This document shows, in pieces, positions 27,410 through 37,800 of a stretch of 48,604 nucleotides of DNA (the stretch's first letter is position 1; the number at the start of each line of letters is the position of its first letter). Location of the stretch: positions 1-48,604 of the forward strand of contig CAZSRF010000012.1 of assembly GCA_964609155.1 (NCBI GenBank), read 5' to 3'. Origin of the DNA: JAGOUU01 sp964609155 (GTDB lineage Bacteria; Pseudomonadota; Gammaproteobacteria; JAGOUU01). Position numbers and translations under genes: made by a program. The notes beneath the pieces are model-generated. The model saw only the letters and a program-made list of their open reading frames with translations. It was not told the origin of the DNA and did not search any database.

Positions 27410-29402
27410 GCGCAAGTACCTCTTTAAAATGTGCAACTTCGGTTTCTTTAACATCCCGGGCTTTAATATAATAGTCAACGTCTAGGTTAAAAGACTTAAC
27501 GATCACAGCGATGATCACCGATATCAATGAGACAACTGCTATGAGCCACATATGCCAAATTAAAGCAAAACCCAAGATGCCAACAATAATTGCTGTTATA
27601 AATCCAGCTAACGTATTTTTTGGCATATGAATATCCTGATACTGTTTTTCTTGAGGATGCATAGGTCGATTTTCTTTATTATGCTGTTTATCATACCAGA
27701 ACTGATCTATCCTATTTACTTTTGGCTCAATAGCGAAATTGTATATGGGTGCAGGAGATGAGATAGACCATTCTAACGTCCTACCATTCCATGGATCACC
27801 AGTCCTATCACGTAATTTATCGCGGTTTATTATACTATAAATTAACTGTGCGATTTGAAAGAGCACACCAATGAATATTATCGCTGTGCCTATAGCCGCT
27901 AATATAAAATATGGCTGAACTCCTACATTATCGAAATGATTTGTTCTTCGCATGTAGCCCAACAAACCTAACATGTAAATTGGCGTAAACGTCACATAAT
28001 AACCAACCAACCAGCAAATGAATGCATAAATGCCAAGCTTCTCATGCAACTTGAATCCAAACATTTTAGGAAACCAATAAATAAATCCTGCAAAATAGCC
28101 AAACAATACACCACCAATTATGACATTGTGAAAGTGCGCAACTAAAAACAAGCTATTGTGAAATTGAAAGTCAACTGGCGGTATAGCTAGCATAACCCCT
28201 GTCATTCCACCAAAAGCAAAAGTTGTAAAAAATGCTGTAACCCAAAGCATAGGGGTTTTATAAATAATTCTTCCCTTGTACATTGTAAATAACCAGTTAA
28301 ATACTTTTACACCCGTTGGAATGGATATAACCATCGTGGCTATTCCGAACACTGCATTTACATTACCACCAGCACCCATAGTAAAAAAATGGTGTAACCA
28401 AACACAAAAAGACAGCACAGTAATTACGGCTACTGCATACACCATAGTAGTGTAACCAAATAGTTTTTTTTGAGAAAATGTTGCAACAACCTCAGAAAAA
28501 ATTCCAAATGCTGGCAAAATCAAGATATATACCTCTGGGTGACCCCATGCCCAAATTAAATTGATATACATCATCATGTTACCACCAGCGTACTCAGTAA
28601 AGAAATGCATATCTAACATTCTATCTAAAGCCAATAATACAAAAGTTGCTGTCAGAATTGGAAACACGGCAGCTATTAAAATCATTGAACATAGAGTAGT
28701 CCATACAAACACAGGCATCTTCATCAGGGTCATCCCTTTAGCCCGCATTTTCAAAATTGTCACTATGAAGTTTATACCGCCAAGTAAAGTTCCAATACCA
28801 GCAATCTGTAGCCCCCATAGATAGTAATCTATACCCACCCCAGGGCTGTACTGCAATTCTGACAAGGGTGGATAAGCAAGCCAACCAGCGGAAGCAAATC
28901 TTCCAATAGCAAGAGATAGATTTACCAACATTGCGCCAACAAATGTCATCCAAAAACTAAAATTATTTAAATAAGGGAAAGCAACATCACGCGCACCTAT
29001 TTGCAGTGGAATTACAATATTCATTAAACCAAACATGAAAGGCATGGCAACGAAAAAAATCATTATCACACCATGTGCTGTAAAGATCTCGGCAAAATGC
29101 TCTGGAGGTAGAAAACCCACAGCACTGCCAACAGAAACAACCTGTTGTGCACGCATAAGCACTGCATCAGAAAACCCCCGCAAAAGCATGACAAACGAAA
29201 GCAACAAGTACATTATACCTATTTTTTTATGATCCAGAGATGCCACCCAATCGAACAATACCACTTTCCACTTTTTAGTAACCGTTATTGCTAAGCATAC
29301 ACCAACCAATACTACTATCATAAAGCCCGTTGCTGTCATGATAATAGGATCATGCAGAGGTATTGCATCAAGGGTTAATCTGCCTAAAATATTCATACTC
29401 AC
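27402..29402 (-). CDS. cyoB: Cytochrome bo3 quinol oxidase subunit I
   Basis: The catalytic subunit reduces O2 to water and pumps protons, using ubiquinol. At 666 aa it matches E. coli CyoB (663). It has about 15 membrane segments, the copper-B and Tyr motif WGHPEVY at about residue 286, 'HHFFTMG' and the heme-ligand loop 'HFHNVIIGG'. The ORF starts at a GTG with GGAG nine bases upstream; an ATG two codons later (29396) is an alternative. It lies 39 bases after cyoA in a tight operon. Confidence 0.97.
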   Translation of the reverse strand: MSMNILGRLTLDAIPLHDPIIMTATGFMIVVLVGVCLAITVTKKWKVVLFDWVASLDHKKIGIMYLLLSFVMLLRGFSDAVLMRAQQVVSVGSAVGFLPPEHFAEIFTAHGVIMIFFVAMPFMFGLMNIVIPLQIGARDVAFPYLNNFSFWMTFVGAMLVNLSLAIGRFASAGWLAYPPLSELQYSPGVGIDYYLWGLQIAGIGTLLGGINFIVTILKMRAKGMTLMKMPVFVWTTLCSMILIAAVFPILTATFVLLALDRMLDMHFFTEYAGGNMMMYINLIWAWGHPEVYILILPAFGIFSEVVATFSQKKLFGYTTMVYAVAVITVLSFCVWLHHFFTMGAGGNVNAVFGIATMVISIPTGVKVFNWLFTMYKGRIIYKTPMLWVTAFFTTFAFGGMTGVMLAIPPVDFQFHNSLFLVAHFHNVIIGGVLFGYFAGFIYWFPKMFGFKLHEKLGIYAFICWLVGYYVTFTPIYMLGLLGYMRRTNHFDNVGVQPYFILAAIGTAIIFIGVLFQIAQLIYSIINRDKLRDRTGDPWNGRTLEWSISSPAPIYNFAIEPKVNRIDQFWYDKQHNKENRPMHPQEKQYQDIHMPKNTLAGFITAIIVGILGFALIWHMWLIAVVSLISVIIAVIVKSFNLDVDYYIKARDVKETEVAHFKEVLAHE

Positions 29403-29441
29403 TACTTATATCTCCGCTCTATATTATTTTAGTCTTTTAGA

Positions 29442-30356
29442 CTAATCTGCCGACATCACTGGTGACAACGGATGTTTGTCACCATTGTAAGACATTATGA
29501 TTCTATGGAATAACTTTGGTTCAACCCCTTTAAAGTACCCCTGTGAACTGTCAAACGTTTCCTGACGAACTTTTACATACTGGGCATGTGATAATTTATT
29601 GGCCTTAGATTTCATTTCAGAAGTCCACTTAGAAAAATCACTAGCTTCCAATACATCGACATCGAAATTCATTTTAGAAAAGCCTTCGCCATTATATTGG
29701 GTATTGAAACCTTTTATTCGTCCTACTTGAGTAGGAACAAGATGCAGCTTAGTCTGCATTCCAGCCATGGCATAAATCTGGCTGCCGAGTTGCGGGATGA
29801 TAAATGAGCTCATAGGAACATTATCTGTGGTCAAGTAAAACTCAACTTGTCTTTTATTTGGCAACGCCAGATAATTTATAGTTGCAATATCATACTCCGG
29901 GTAGATAAACAACCATTTCCAAGGCAACGCGACTACCTCAACTCTCATCACTTCCCCTGGGTAATTTATCTTTTGATAAGGATCTAGCTTATGTGTTGAT
30001 ACCCAGGTTATTGCTGCTATAATTGAAATTATAACACATGGAACCCCCCACCATATACTCTCGAGCAAAACACTATGGCACCATTCCGGTTTATATTCAG
30101 CTTTATTATTGCCTTCCCTATAATTATAGACAAAAGCAAAACTCATAATAATCACAGCCCAAACAACTATTAGCATCAAGGCCACTGTATTAAACATTAT
30201 TTCACGTTCTTCAAACGCGATAACTCCCTTAGGATTAAGTATGCTAGGGTGATCTGCACAAGCGGTCAAATTGAGTGTTATAAAAAGTAAAGTTACTAGA
30301 AGATAGATCCAGCGCCTTTGTATTAATAAAATTGGTTTACTATGTTGTTTATTCAT
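29442..30356 (-). CDS. cyoA: Cytochrome bo3 quinol oxidase subunit II
   Basis: Subunit II is an inner-membrane lipoprotein with a periplasmic cupredoxin-like domain; in quinol oxidases it lacks the CuA site. The product of about 304 aa has a lipobox LTAC with the lipidated Cys in the first 40 residues, two membrane segments, and 'EVVALPWKWLFIYPEYDIATIN' and 'SSFIIPQLGSQIYAMAGMQTKLHL', typical of CyoA. No CuA Cys-x3-Cys is seen. The start at 30356 is an ATG with GGAG four bases upstream; the longer frame would need a TTG at 30371. It follows a small membrane-protein gene by 29 bases. Confidence 0.95.
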   Translation of the reverse strand: MNKQHSKPILLIQRRWIYLLVTLLFITLNLTACADHPSILNPKGVIAFEEREIMFNTVALMLIVVWAVIIMSFAFVYNYREGNNKAEYKPEWCHSVLLESIWWGVPCVIISIIAAITWVSTHKLDPYQKINYPGEVMRVEVVALPWKWLFIYPEYDIATINYLALPNKRQVEFYLTTDNVPMSSFIIPQLGSQIYAMAGMQTKLHLVPTQVGRIKGFNTQYNGEGFSKMNFDVDVLEASDFSKWTSEMKSKANKLSHAQYVKVRQETFDSSQGYFKGVEPKLFHRIIMSYNGDKHPLSPVMSAD

Positions 30357-30385
30357 AAAACTCCGATTCAAAGATCTCAGCTAAT

Positions 30386-30799
30386 TTAAGGCATCAATAA
30401 CGCTATGTCATACCTAACTATCTCTGCTACAAATCCCACATATAACAGCAACAACCCTAGAATGAGGCCAAACAAACTAAACATTGGAGGAATCTTATCA
30501 AGATTCTTATGCATTAATGCTCTCCAGTGATTAACAAAAAAAACTCTGTATACGCCGATGATCACCATCATCAAACTAACGAAAGTTACACACAGCTGCC
30601 AGCTCAGAGAATATGCGTTACTTTGTACTAAAGAGTAAGAACCAAATATTATCGGCAAAACTCCACCCATAATATATCCAGTTTCTTGATTGACCATATT
30701 TTTTGCCATAGCTTTAGCTTCTTCTTGATTGAATAATATTCCTAGAGATAATAGTACAGAAACCACACCAAACCATTTTGCAAAAATTATATAAGTCAT
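30386..30799 (-). CDS. Four-helix membrane protein preceding cyoA
   Basis: A 137-aa protein with four hydrophobic segments (about 8-23, 41-58, 66-87 and 107-130) and short loops. I do not recognise the family. It is the first gene on the cyo strand, 29 bases before cyoA, so it is likely transcribed with the oxidase and may aid assembly, quinol access or energy coupling. That role is an inference from position only. The N-terminal loop 'FNQEEAKAMAKNMVNQETGY' is the most distinctive part and would be a useful probe for relatives. Confidence 0.75.
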   Translation of the reverse strand: MTYIIFAKWFGVVSVLLSLGILFNQEEAKAMAKNMVNQETGYIMGGVLPIIFGSYSLVQSNAYSLSWQLCVTFVSLMMVIIGVYRVFFVNHWRALMHKNLDKIPPMFSLFGLILGLLLLYVGFVAEIVRYDIALLMP

Positions 30800-31084
30800 A
30801 CCCTACTACTCCCTTCTGATCTGAAAAATTATATCTAACACATATTAATTAAGAAATATCAAACTACTAAGCAACCCCTGTTTTTAACTTAACGCCAGGA
30901 TATCGCCCATCACGCCCCTGTCTACTGAATGGTAACTAAAATCGACTTAAATGTCTATAAATATTAGAAATATTAGAAGTGTCAAATTGCCTGCTATTAA
31001 AAGTAACCATAGATTTTAAAAACTAGCTAAAAATTGAATCGTTGCCTGATATTTCAATGTAACTCTAATAAATTTGGGAGAAAC
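30800..31084. other. Intergenic segment between the cyo operon and a transposase remnant
   Basis: No gene is supported. The segment should carry the promoter of the cyo cluster near 30800-30850. From about 30890 the base composition shifts and the sequence looks like decayed insertion-sequence DNA leading into the remnant at 31085; no clear terminal inverted repeat was found. Confidence 0.4.
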
Positions 31085-31261
31085 ATGAAAAATATGAGCA
31101 CGACAACAAGAATGTTTAAATTTAATGAGGGAGATAGAAAAGCACCTAAGAAAGATAAGATCAAGATGTTAGACGAGCTTTGCCAAAATTTCAATTACAG
31201 CCGTAACTATATCATCAGAAAATTAAGGGCTGCTCCTTTTCAAAGTTACATCAGTTATTAG
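31085..31261 (+). pseudogene. N-terminal remnant of an integrase-core (DDE) transposase
   Basis: A 58-codon frame with a good GGGAG site. It resembles the N-terminus of integrase-core transposases: a basic run 'KKDKIKMLDELCQNFNYSRNYIIRKLR' is like the usual K-x-x-K-x-x-I/MLDEF-x(5-6)-GY-x-RKYAIRLL pattern. The DDE catalytic domain is missing; the frame stops after 'SYISY' and no continuation was found before rpoE. It lies downstream of rpoE in opposite orientation, where an anti-sigma gene would be expected on the other strand. It is probably inactive; a small independent gene is a less likely alternative. Confidence 0.6.
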
Positions 31262-31325
31262 ACAACGAATTGTATGAATCAGTCTGTTGAAGGTTACCTT
31301 TACTTACCAATCAACACGATGACAA

Positions 31326-31949
31326 TCATTCTGGACGTAGCATGGGTTTCTTATCACCAATACTTTCTTCTATAATATTTCTCGCACGATGAAGTCTTGA
31401 ACGAACAGTCCCCTCTGGGATATTTAATAACTCTGAGATTCTCAGATAAGAAAGACCTTCTATTTCTCTCAAGACTATCACATCGCGTAAGATCTCTGGT
31501 AACCCTTCTAAAGTCTCTACGATAATACTTTCTGTTTCATCTGAAACCAGAATATCCTGAGGGTTTTCATTGGTGTGTATGTCAACAGCAAAATCCATAA
31601 AATCAGTAAAACTATTATCTAATGTTGTCGATAATGGATTACGTTTCATCTGCAACAAATAATTTTTAGCAACACTAGTAGTCACACTATATAACCAAGT
31701 ATAAAAACTAGACTCCCCTTTAAAACTTCTAATGTATTTATGTACTTTAAAAAAAACTTCTTGAGATACATCTGATAGATCAACTGTCTCACGAATAAAT
31801 CTTTTTATGATACACATTACTCTAGGCTGAAAAATTTTAACAAGCTCTGTAAAGGCTTTATCGTCCCCTTCTTGAGCCCTGCTAACAAGCATAATGATCC
31901 TAGCATTCTCTGCTTCTTTAGAAACAACATCAGGTTTTCTCACAACCAC
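31326..31949 (-). CDS. rpoE: RpoE-type ECF sigma factor
   Basis: An extracytoplasmic-function sigma factor of 207 aa. Region 2 ('YIRSFKGESSFYTWLYSVTTSVAKNYL') and region 4 ('LREIEGLSYLRISELLNIPEGTVRSRLHRAR') closely match RpoE, which controls envelope-stress genes. The start is GTG with GGAG six bases upstream. Genes for the anti-sigma factor RseA and RseB, usually directly downstream, are absent; the downstream space holds a transposase remnant. ygfX lies 112 bases upstream on the same strand. How the sigma factor is held inactive cannot be told from this window. Confidence 0.93.
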   Translation of the reverse strand: MVVRKPDVVSKEAENARIIMLVSRAQEGDDKAFTELVKIFQPRVMCIIKRFIRETVDLSDVSQEVFFKVHKYIRSFKGESSFYTWLYSVTTSVAKNYLLQMKRNPLSTTLDNSFTDFMDFAVDIHTNENPQDILVSDETESIIVETLEGLPEILRDVIVLREIEGLSYLRISELLNIPEGTVRSRLHRARNIIEESIGDKKPMLRPE

Positions 31950-32061
31950 GCTTTACTCCAACAACAAAATCAATATGTTACAATATTAGCTTAATAACTA
32001 ACACATATAACTTTATTATAGCCTGGTTCTGCAAACTGTGTGATTATTGGGAACTTTTTTT

Positions 32062-32538
32062 TCAATAGCCAGTCAAATACAAGGTAAGTTTGTGATAATC
32101 CTGAATATCAATCATGTCTGGAGTGATGATAACCGGGATTATTTTATACTGGTAGTTTTTCAATAACTTAGGAAAAATCCACTTTTTACCTACTCTAAAA
32201 TGCATAATAATAAGGAAATTTGATGCATAACCTTTAGGTTCAAGAGTACTTGTTAAGACTTCTTTATTTGAGAACATCAACTGCCATCTACTAGGATCAC
32301 AGCTTTGTTCATCTTGCCATAGGTTAATTACTGAATACCTACTAAGTCGATAAATATATCTTTTTATTAAATAATAATAACTTAAGGCCAGAGTTATAAA
32401 AACTACTACCATATACCATACTTCAACCCCAGATAAAGAAGCTAAAATTAAAACTAAAAGATGCAATCCACTTATAAATGTAAATAAATATCTGGATGGC
32501 CGTAAAGTCAAATTAATTTTCTGGTGGTTTATTTTCAT
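32062..32538 (-). CDS. ygfX: YgfX (CptA)-like inner-membrane protein
   Basis: A 158-aa protein with a basic N-terminus, a membrane hairpin (about 18-36 and 40-58) and a soluble C-terminal part with 'QDEQSCDPSRWQLMFSN'. This layout and its 26-base overlap with sdhE identify the YgfX/CptA family. In E. coli it was described as a toxin paired with SdhE/CptB that affects FtsZ and MreB; the toxin-antitoxin reading is disputed and SdhE is a flavinylation factor. Here it lies between sdhE and rpoE and would be translationally coupled to sdhE. Sequence conservation is low, so the call leans on topology and context. Confidence 0.75.
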   Translation of the reverse strand: MKINHQKINLTLRPSRYLFTFISGLHLLVLILASLSGVEVWYMVVVFITLALSYYYLIKRYIYRLSRYSVINLWQDEQSCDPSRWQLMFSNKEVLTSTLEPKGYASNFLIIMHFRVGKKWIFPKLLKNYQYKIIPVIITPDMIDIQDYHKLTLYLTGY

Positions 32539-32812
32539 GAGTTATAATATCAACGATGACATCATTAAGTGCTGTATTCTGATGGTTGTATTTTAATATA
32601 AAAATATCCCATAACTCTGGATCGGATAAGTCCATTAATTGTTCAAATTGACTAATCAAATATGTTGATTGCAATATTCTAGAGAAATTACTTACTAAAT
32701 ACTTCTGAAGTATTAAATCTAACTCTAGCATTCCCCTACGAGCCTTGAATTTCAATCTTCGGAAAATTATTTCATTATTTTCAACATATTTATTATCAAG
32801 CTCCTTGTTCAT
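32513..32812 (-). CDS. sdhE: FAD assembly factor SdhE
   Basis: SdhE promotes covalent attachment of FAD to succinate dehydrogenase SdhA. The 99-aa product contains the invariant RGMLELD at 26-32, followed by 'FEQLMDLSDPELWDIF', the family's second block. It has a slightly long N-terminus before the motif. Its start overlaps the end of acs by 17 bases, and its end overlaps ygfX by 26 bases, so the three are probably one transcript. The link with acs couples acetate activation with TCA-cycle enzyme maturation in position, though a functional link is inference. Confidence 0.93.
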   Translation of the reverse strand: MNKELDNKYVENNEIIFRRLKFKARRGMLELDLILQKYLVSNFSRILQSTYLISQFEQLMDLSDPELWDIFILKYNHQNTALNDVIVDIITHENKPPEN

Positions 32813-34760
32813 GAGTCACCCGCAAAAAATATTTAATCATACTTTCATCAAGAAGCGTGCTAGTATCACCAAAATTATTCGTATCGCCTAAAGCAACACT
32901 ACGTAATATTCTACGCATAATTTTACCTGATCTTGTTTTTGGCAAGCTATTAACAAAAAATATTTTTTTTATCAACGCAATACTACCTATATCATTTTTC
33001 ACGTGTTGCTTAAGCATTTTTTCGATTTCAGAATAGTTTGCTTTTATATCATTGTCCTTTTTTAAAACTACGTAGGCAACTATCATCTGCCCTTTAATGT
33101 CATCCGGCAAAGGTATAACAGCAGCTTCAGCAACACTTTGATGCCCTACAAGAGCGTTTTCTATTTCAGCAGTACCCAACCTATGGCCAGCTATATTAAT
33201 AACATCATCGCTACGGCCAAGTATCCAATAATGACCATCTTCATCACGTCTTGCTAAATCACCAGTGTAAAAATAATTTTTAAACTTACTAAAATAAGTT
33301 TCTTTAAATCTTTCTGGCTGTTGATATACCCCTCTGATCATTCCAGGCCATGGTCGCGTGATCACTAAATTTCCTTCTTTTTTTTCTTTTCTTTCATCTA
33401 TAATATTGTCATTATCTTCTAGTATTTTTAAATCCACACCATAGAATGGCAACATAGCACAACCAGGTTTAAGTGCATTATTACCCATATTAGCTAAAGG
33501 CGCGATCATAACAGCCCCTGTTTCTGTTTGCCACCACGTATCAACTATAGGACATTTTTGTCTACCAATGTGTTTATAATACCAATTCCATGCTTCAGGA
33601 TTGATTGGTTCACCAACAGAGCCTAGCAAACGTAATGATTTACGACTAGAACTAGATAAATGCTTTTCACCTTCGCGCATTAAAGCTCTAATTACTGTTG
33701 GAGCCGTATATAAAATACTAATCTGATACTTATCTATAATTTTCCAAAAGATATCATAATCTGGATAATTAGGAGTTCCGGCAAATATTACCGCAGTAAC
33801 ACCACTACCCAGCATACCATATACTAAATAGCTATGACCAGTAATCCAGCCAACATCTGCAGTGCACCAGTATACATCTTTGCTTGTAGGATAAAATAAT
33901 TCTTGGAAACTAAATATTGCATGTAACAAATATCCTGCCGTAGTATGCAGTACTCCTTTTGGCTTACCTGTCGAGCCAGATGTATAAAGTATAAATAAAG
34001 GGTGCTCTGAATCAACAAAAACCGGAGGGCATTCATCACTAACTTTATCTTCGAGCAAATGATACTGTTGAATATTATTATAGTCAGTATTAACACTAGT
34101 AAGTTCAGAACTATAAAAATTTTTTACCAAGAGAATATTGATATCTAAATTTTGCACATGATTAAATAAATTTACTTCCTTACCTCCACGTCTTGTTAGA
34201 TCTGTAGTAACTAATAAACTACATCCTGCATCTTGTATCCTTTGGCTTAATGAATTAGCAGAAAACCCAGCAAATACTACAGTGTGAATAATCCCAAGTC
34301 TAGCGCAAGCCAACATAGCCACAATAGCTTCTATCGTTAACGGTAAGTAAATACAAACTCTATCGCCCGTTTTAAGACCTAAGTTAATCAATACATTAGC
34401 AAACCTACAAACTTTTTTATATAGCTCTCCATAAGTAATACTTAATTGATGATTTAGCTCATCTCCTTGCCAGAAGTACGCTATTTTATCTGCATTTTTA
34501 TCTAAATGAATATCCAAGCAATTGTAACAAGCATTAAGTTTACCATTGATAAACCATTCTATTTTTAAATCCTGCTCTGCTGTTTCCTCAAAAAAAAGTA
34601 AGTTTTCTTTGCAAACCTCATCAAATGGTTTATGCCAAACTAAGTATTTTGTTGCTACTTCTTGCCAAAAATCCTTAGGATATGCTATAGAATACTCATA
34701 TTTCTTTTTGTATGCTTTATAATCTCTTTGACTTTGTGCTTTGTCTTGACTATCTCTCAT
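32796..34760 (-). CDS. acs: Acetyl-CoA synthetase
   Basis: Acs activates acetate to acetyl-CoA through acetyl-AMP. The 654-aa product equals the family norm (652 in E. coli). The AMP-binding P-loop 'YTSGSTGKPKGVLHTT' is at about 262-277, 'DTWWQTETGA' and 'YTGDLARRDEDGHYW' follow, and 'PKTRSGKIMRR' near residue 610 holds the catalytic Lys that is regulated by acetylation. It is divergent from mfd and its end overlaps sdhE. Acs, FadL/FadE and the valine genes all point to acetyl-CoA-based carbon use. Confidence 0.97.
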   Translation of the reverse strand: MRDSQDKAQSQRDYKAYKKKYEYSIAYPKDFWQEVATKYLVWHKPFDEVCKENLLFFEETAEQDLKIEWFINGKLNACYNCLDIHLDKNADKIAYFWQGDELNHQLSITYGELYKKVCRFANVLINLGLKTGDRVCIYLPLTIEAIVAMLACARLGIIHTVVFAGFSANSLSQRIQDAGCSLLVTTDLTRRGGKEVNLFNHVQNLDINILLVKNFYSSELTSVNTDYNNIQQYHLLEDKVSDECPPVFVDSEHPLFILYTSGSTGKPKGVLHTTAGYLLHAIFSFQELFYPTSKDVYWCTADVGWITGHSYLVYGMLGSGVTAVIFAGTPNYPDYDIFWKIIDKYQISILYTAPTVIRALMREGEKHLSSSSRKSLRLLGSVGEPINPEAWNWYYKHIGRQKCPIVDTWWQTETGAVMIAPLANMGNNALKPGCAMLPFYGVDLKILEDNDNIIDERKEKKEGNLVITRPWPGMIRGVYQQPERFKETYFSKFKNYFYTGDLARRDEDGHYWILGRSDDVINIAGHRLGTAEIENALVGHQSVAEAAVIPLPDDIKGQMIVAYVVLKKDNDIKANYSEIEKMLKQHVKNDIGSIALIKKIFFVNSLPKTRSGKIMRRILRSVALGDTNNFGDTSTLLDESMIKYFLRVTHEQGA

Positions 34761-34870
34761 TTTTGTCAGTTTAATAAACCTTGTCTGCCTAACATTATAA
34801 TTAATTACAAAACTGTCGCAAATTAAGTTAGAATAGTCAACTTATAGAAAAAATATCAATAATAGCTCAT

Positions 34871-37800
34871 ATGTCTAATAAAAATTCAAATAGTATTCAA
34901 GAGTATTTTTCAGAACATATAATACTTCCAGAAACCTGTACAAAAAAAAATAAATATCTTATATCTAGCACAGGCGCCTTACCATTGATGATTAGTCAGG
35001 TGAGTAATTTTCACAAAGGATCTTTACTTATAATATCAACAGATCCTGAGTATACTGATAAACTAGAACGTGAAATTAACTTTTTTGAGTCTGAACTAAA
35101 TTTTTTGCCTTTTCCTGACTGGGAAACATTGCCTTACGATAGCTTCTCCCCTCATACGCACATCATATCACAGCGTATAGAGACTTTATACAAATTAAGC
35201 AGCATAAGTAAATCTATCACTTGTATTTCGTTAAGTACTGCTCTTCATAAAACTTGCCCTACTGATTTTATCAAACAGTATAGTTTTTTTATTAAATTAA
35301 AAGACAAATTGAATCTCAATAATTTTAAAAATCAGTTGATTACATTAGGATACAACCATGTTACTGAAGTGACGGTGCATGGTGAATTCACTGTCAAAGG
35401 CTCTGTATTAGATATTTACCCAATGGGTTCAAATGTTCCATACAGAATAGATTTATTTGATGATGAGGTTGATTCTATCAGGGTATTTGATCCAGAAACA
35501 CAAAAATCTCTTACTAAAATATCCACAATAAATTTATTACCAGCGCATGAGTTTTGTCTATCTGAGGAGAAAATAAAATTATTTCGCAGTAACTGGCGAG
35601 AATTAGCACAGGGCAACCCTTTGCAATCTAAGATTTATAATGATATTAGTGAACAAATTATTCCCAGTGGAATTGAATATTATATCCCTTTATTTTTTCA
35701 TCAAATGGGAACAATATTTGACTATTTGGCTCCTGATACTTTAATTATTATTATCAATAATTCAACAAAAGCATTAGAACAGAATAACAATAGTATAAAT
35801 CATAGTGATTACATTAATAACAAAATTCAAAACTTTCATCATTTTGTAAAAAAACGTTATGAAAATAATAACATTGATTCAAACTCTCCATTATTACCAC
35901 CTGAACGGCTATTTTTAAGTTCTCAAGTTTTTTTTGGTGAAATTAGCAAATTTAAAGTCATAGAAATTGATATCAACTCGACAGTAATAGACGCGAATGC
36001 AATAAATAAATCTTGGCACAAATATCTAAATAGTTTACTACCCATCCAAAGTAATGTAATTGCGATAGACAATCATCTAAAAGATCCACTCAACAGATTA
36101 AAAGACTTTATAAAAGAAAATAAAACAAGTAGCATTCTGTTTTGTGCCGAATCAGCCGGCCGTAAAGAACTTATGTTAGATTTATTTAAAAAAAATGACA
36201 TAAAAAATATTAATTTAGTAGCTAATTGGAATGATTTTTTATTAAGTAATAGCCAGCTAAACATTAGCATTGCCAAGCTAGATAACGGTTTTATTCTAGA
36301 TAATTTATCACAAAGAATAATTGTCATATCAGAATCAGAACTATACGGTCAACAAGTTCAGCAACGAAGATTACGTAAAAACAAGTCTATCCAGGAAGCT
36401 AATAACTTAATAAAAAACTTGTCTGATTTAAAACCAGATCAATATGTTGTCCATGAAACGCATGGGGTAGGTAAATATTTAGGTTTAGAAACAATAACCA
36501 TCAACAATATAACATCAGAATATTTAAATCTACTTTATGAAGATAATACTAAGCTTTATGTTCCAGTCTCAGCTTTAGACAAGGTGTCTCGTTACAGTGG
36601 TCTTAATCAAGATAATATTAAATTAAACAAACTTGGCAGCAAATCATGGTCGCAAGCTAAACAAAAAGCTTTAGAAAAAATAAAAGACACTGCTGCAGAG
36701 CTTCTTGGGATATATGCTAAACGCGTCCATAATACTGGCTTTGCTTATATCATTGACACCATAGATTACAGTAAATTTTGTGCTGAATTTAAGTTTGAGG
36801 AAACACCAGATCAAGCGCTAGCTATTACACAGGTTTTACATGACATGCAACAGCCTATCGCAATGGACCGATTAATTTCAGGCGATGTGGGCTTTGGCAA
36901 AACCGAAGTAGCACTGCGTGCATCTTTTGTTGCAGCAAGCAATAATAAACAAGTAGGAGTTTTAGTCCCGACCACTTTATTAGCGCAACAACACTATGAG
37001 AACTTTTGTGATCGTTTTGCAAACTTTCCTGTTAAAATTGATTTACTGTCTAGATTTAGAACGGCTAAAGATCTAAATAATGCTATAAAAAACATAGAAT
37101 CAGGTAAAACAGATATTATTATTGGAACACATAAATTATTACAAGAACATATTAAATTTAAAGATTTGGGGTTATTGATTATAGATGAAGAACACCGGTT
37201 TGGTGTATCACAAAAAGAAAAAATCAAAAGGTTTCGCTCAAATATTGATATTTTAAACTTAACCGCAACTCCTATTCCACGCACACTAAATTTAGCATTA
37301 TCTGGCATAAGAGATTTGTCCATTATAACTACACCTCCTCAAAAACGTTTAGCTATTAAGACTTTCCTATGTGATAAAAGCCCTGAGTTGATCCATGAAG
37401 CTATTAGTCGAGAATTAAATCGTGGCGGTCAAGTTTATTACTTACACAATAATATAAAAACCATCACTCAAACCCAGGATGAAATCAGCAAGTTATTTCC
37501 TGATGCCAAAATTGCCATTGCTCATGGCCAAATGCGCGAAAGAGAATTAGAAAAAATAATGTCTAGCTTTTATCATCGTCGCTATCATATTTTAATTTGC
37601 ACAACAATTATTGAAACAGGTATTGATATACCTTCAGCCAATACCATACTGATGGATAGAGCTGATAAATTAGGCCTTGCTCAAATACATCAGTTACGTG
37701 GTCGAGTTGGTCGTTCTCATCATCAAGCTTATGCTTATTTATTTAAACCTAAAGATGCTAAAATTTCATCTGATGCACAAAAACGTTTACAAGCTATTAC

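Noticed and set aside
28561..28824. 87-codon plus-strand frame within cyoB
   Set aside because: It is a shadow of the strongly conserved cyoB coding strand.
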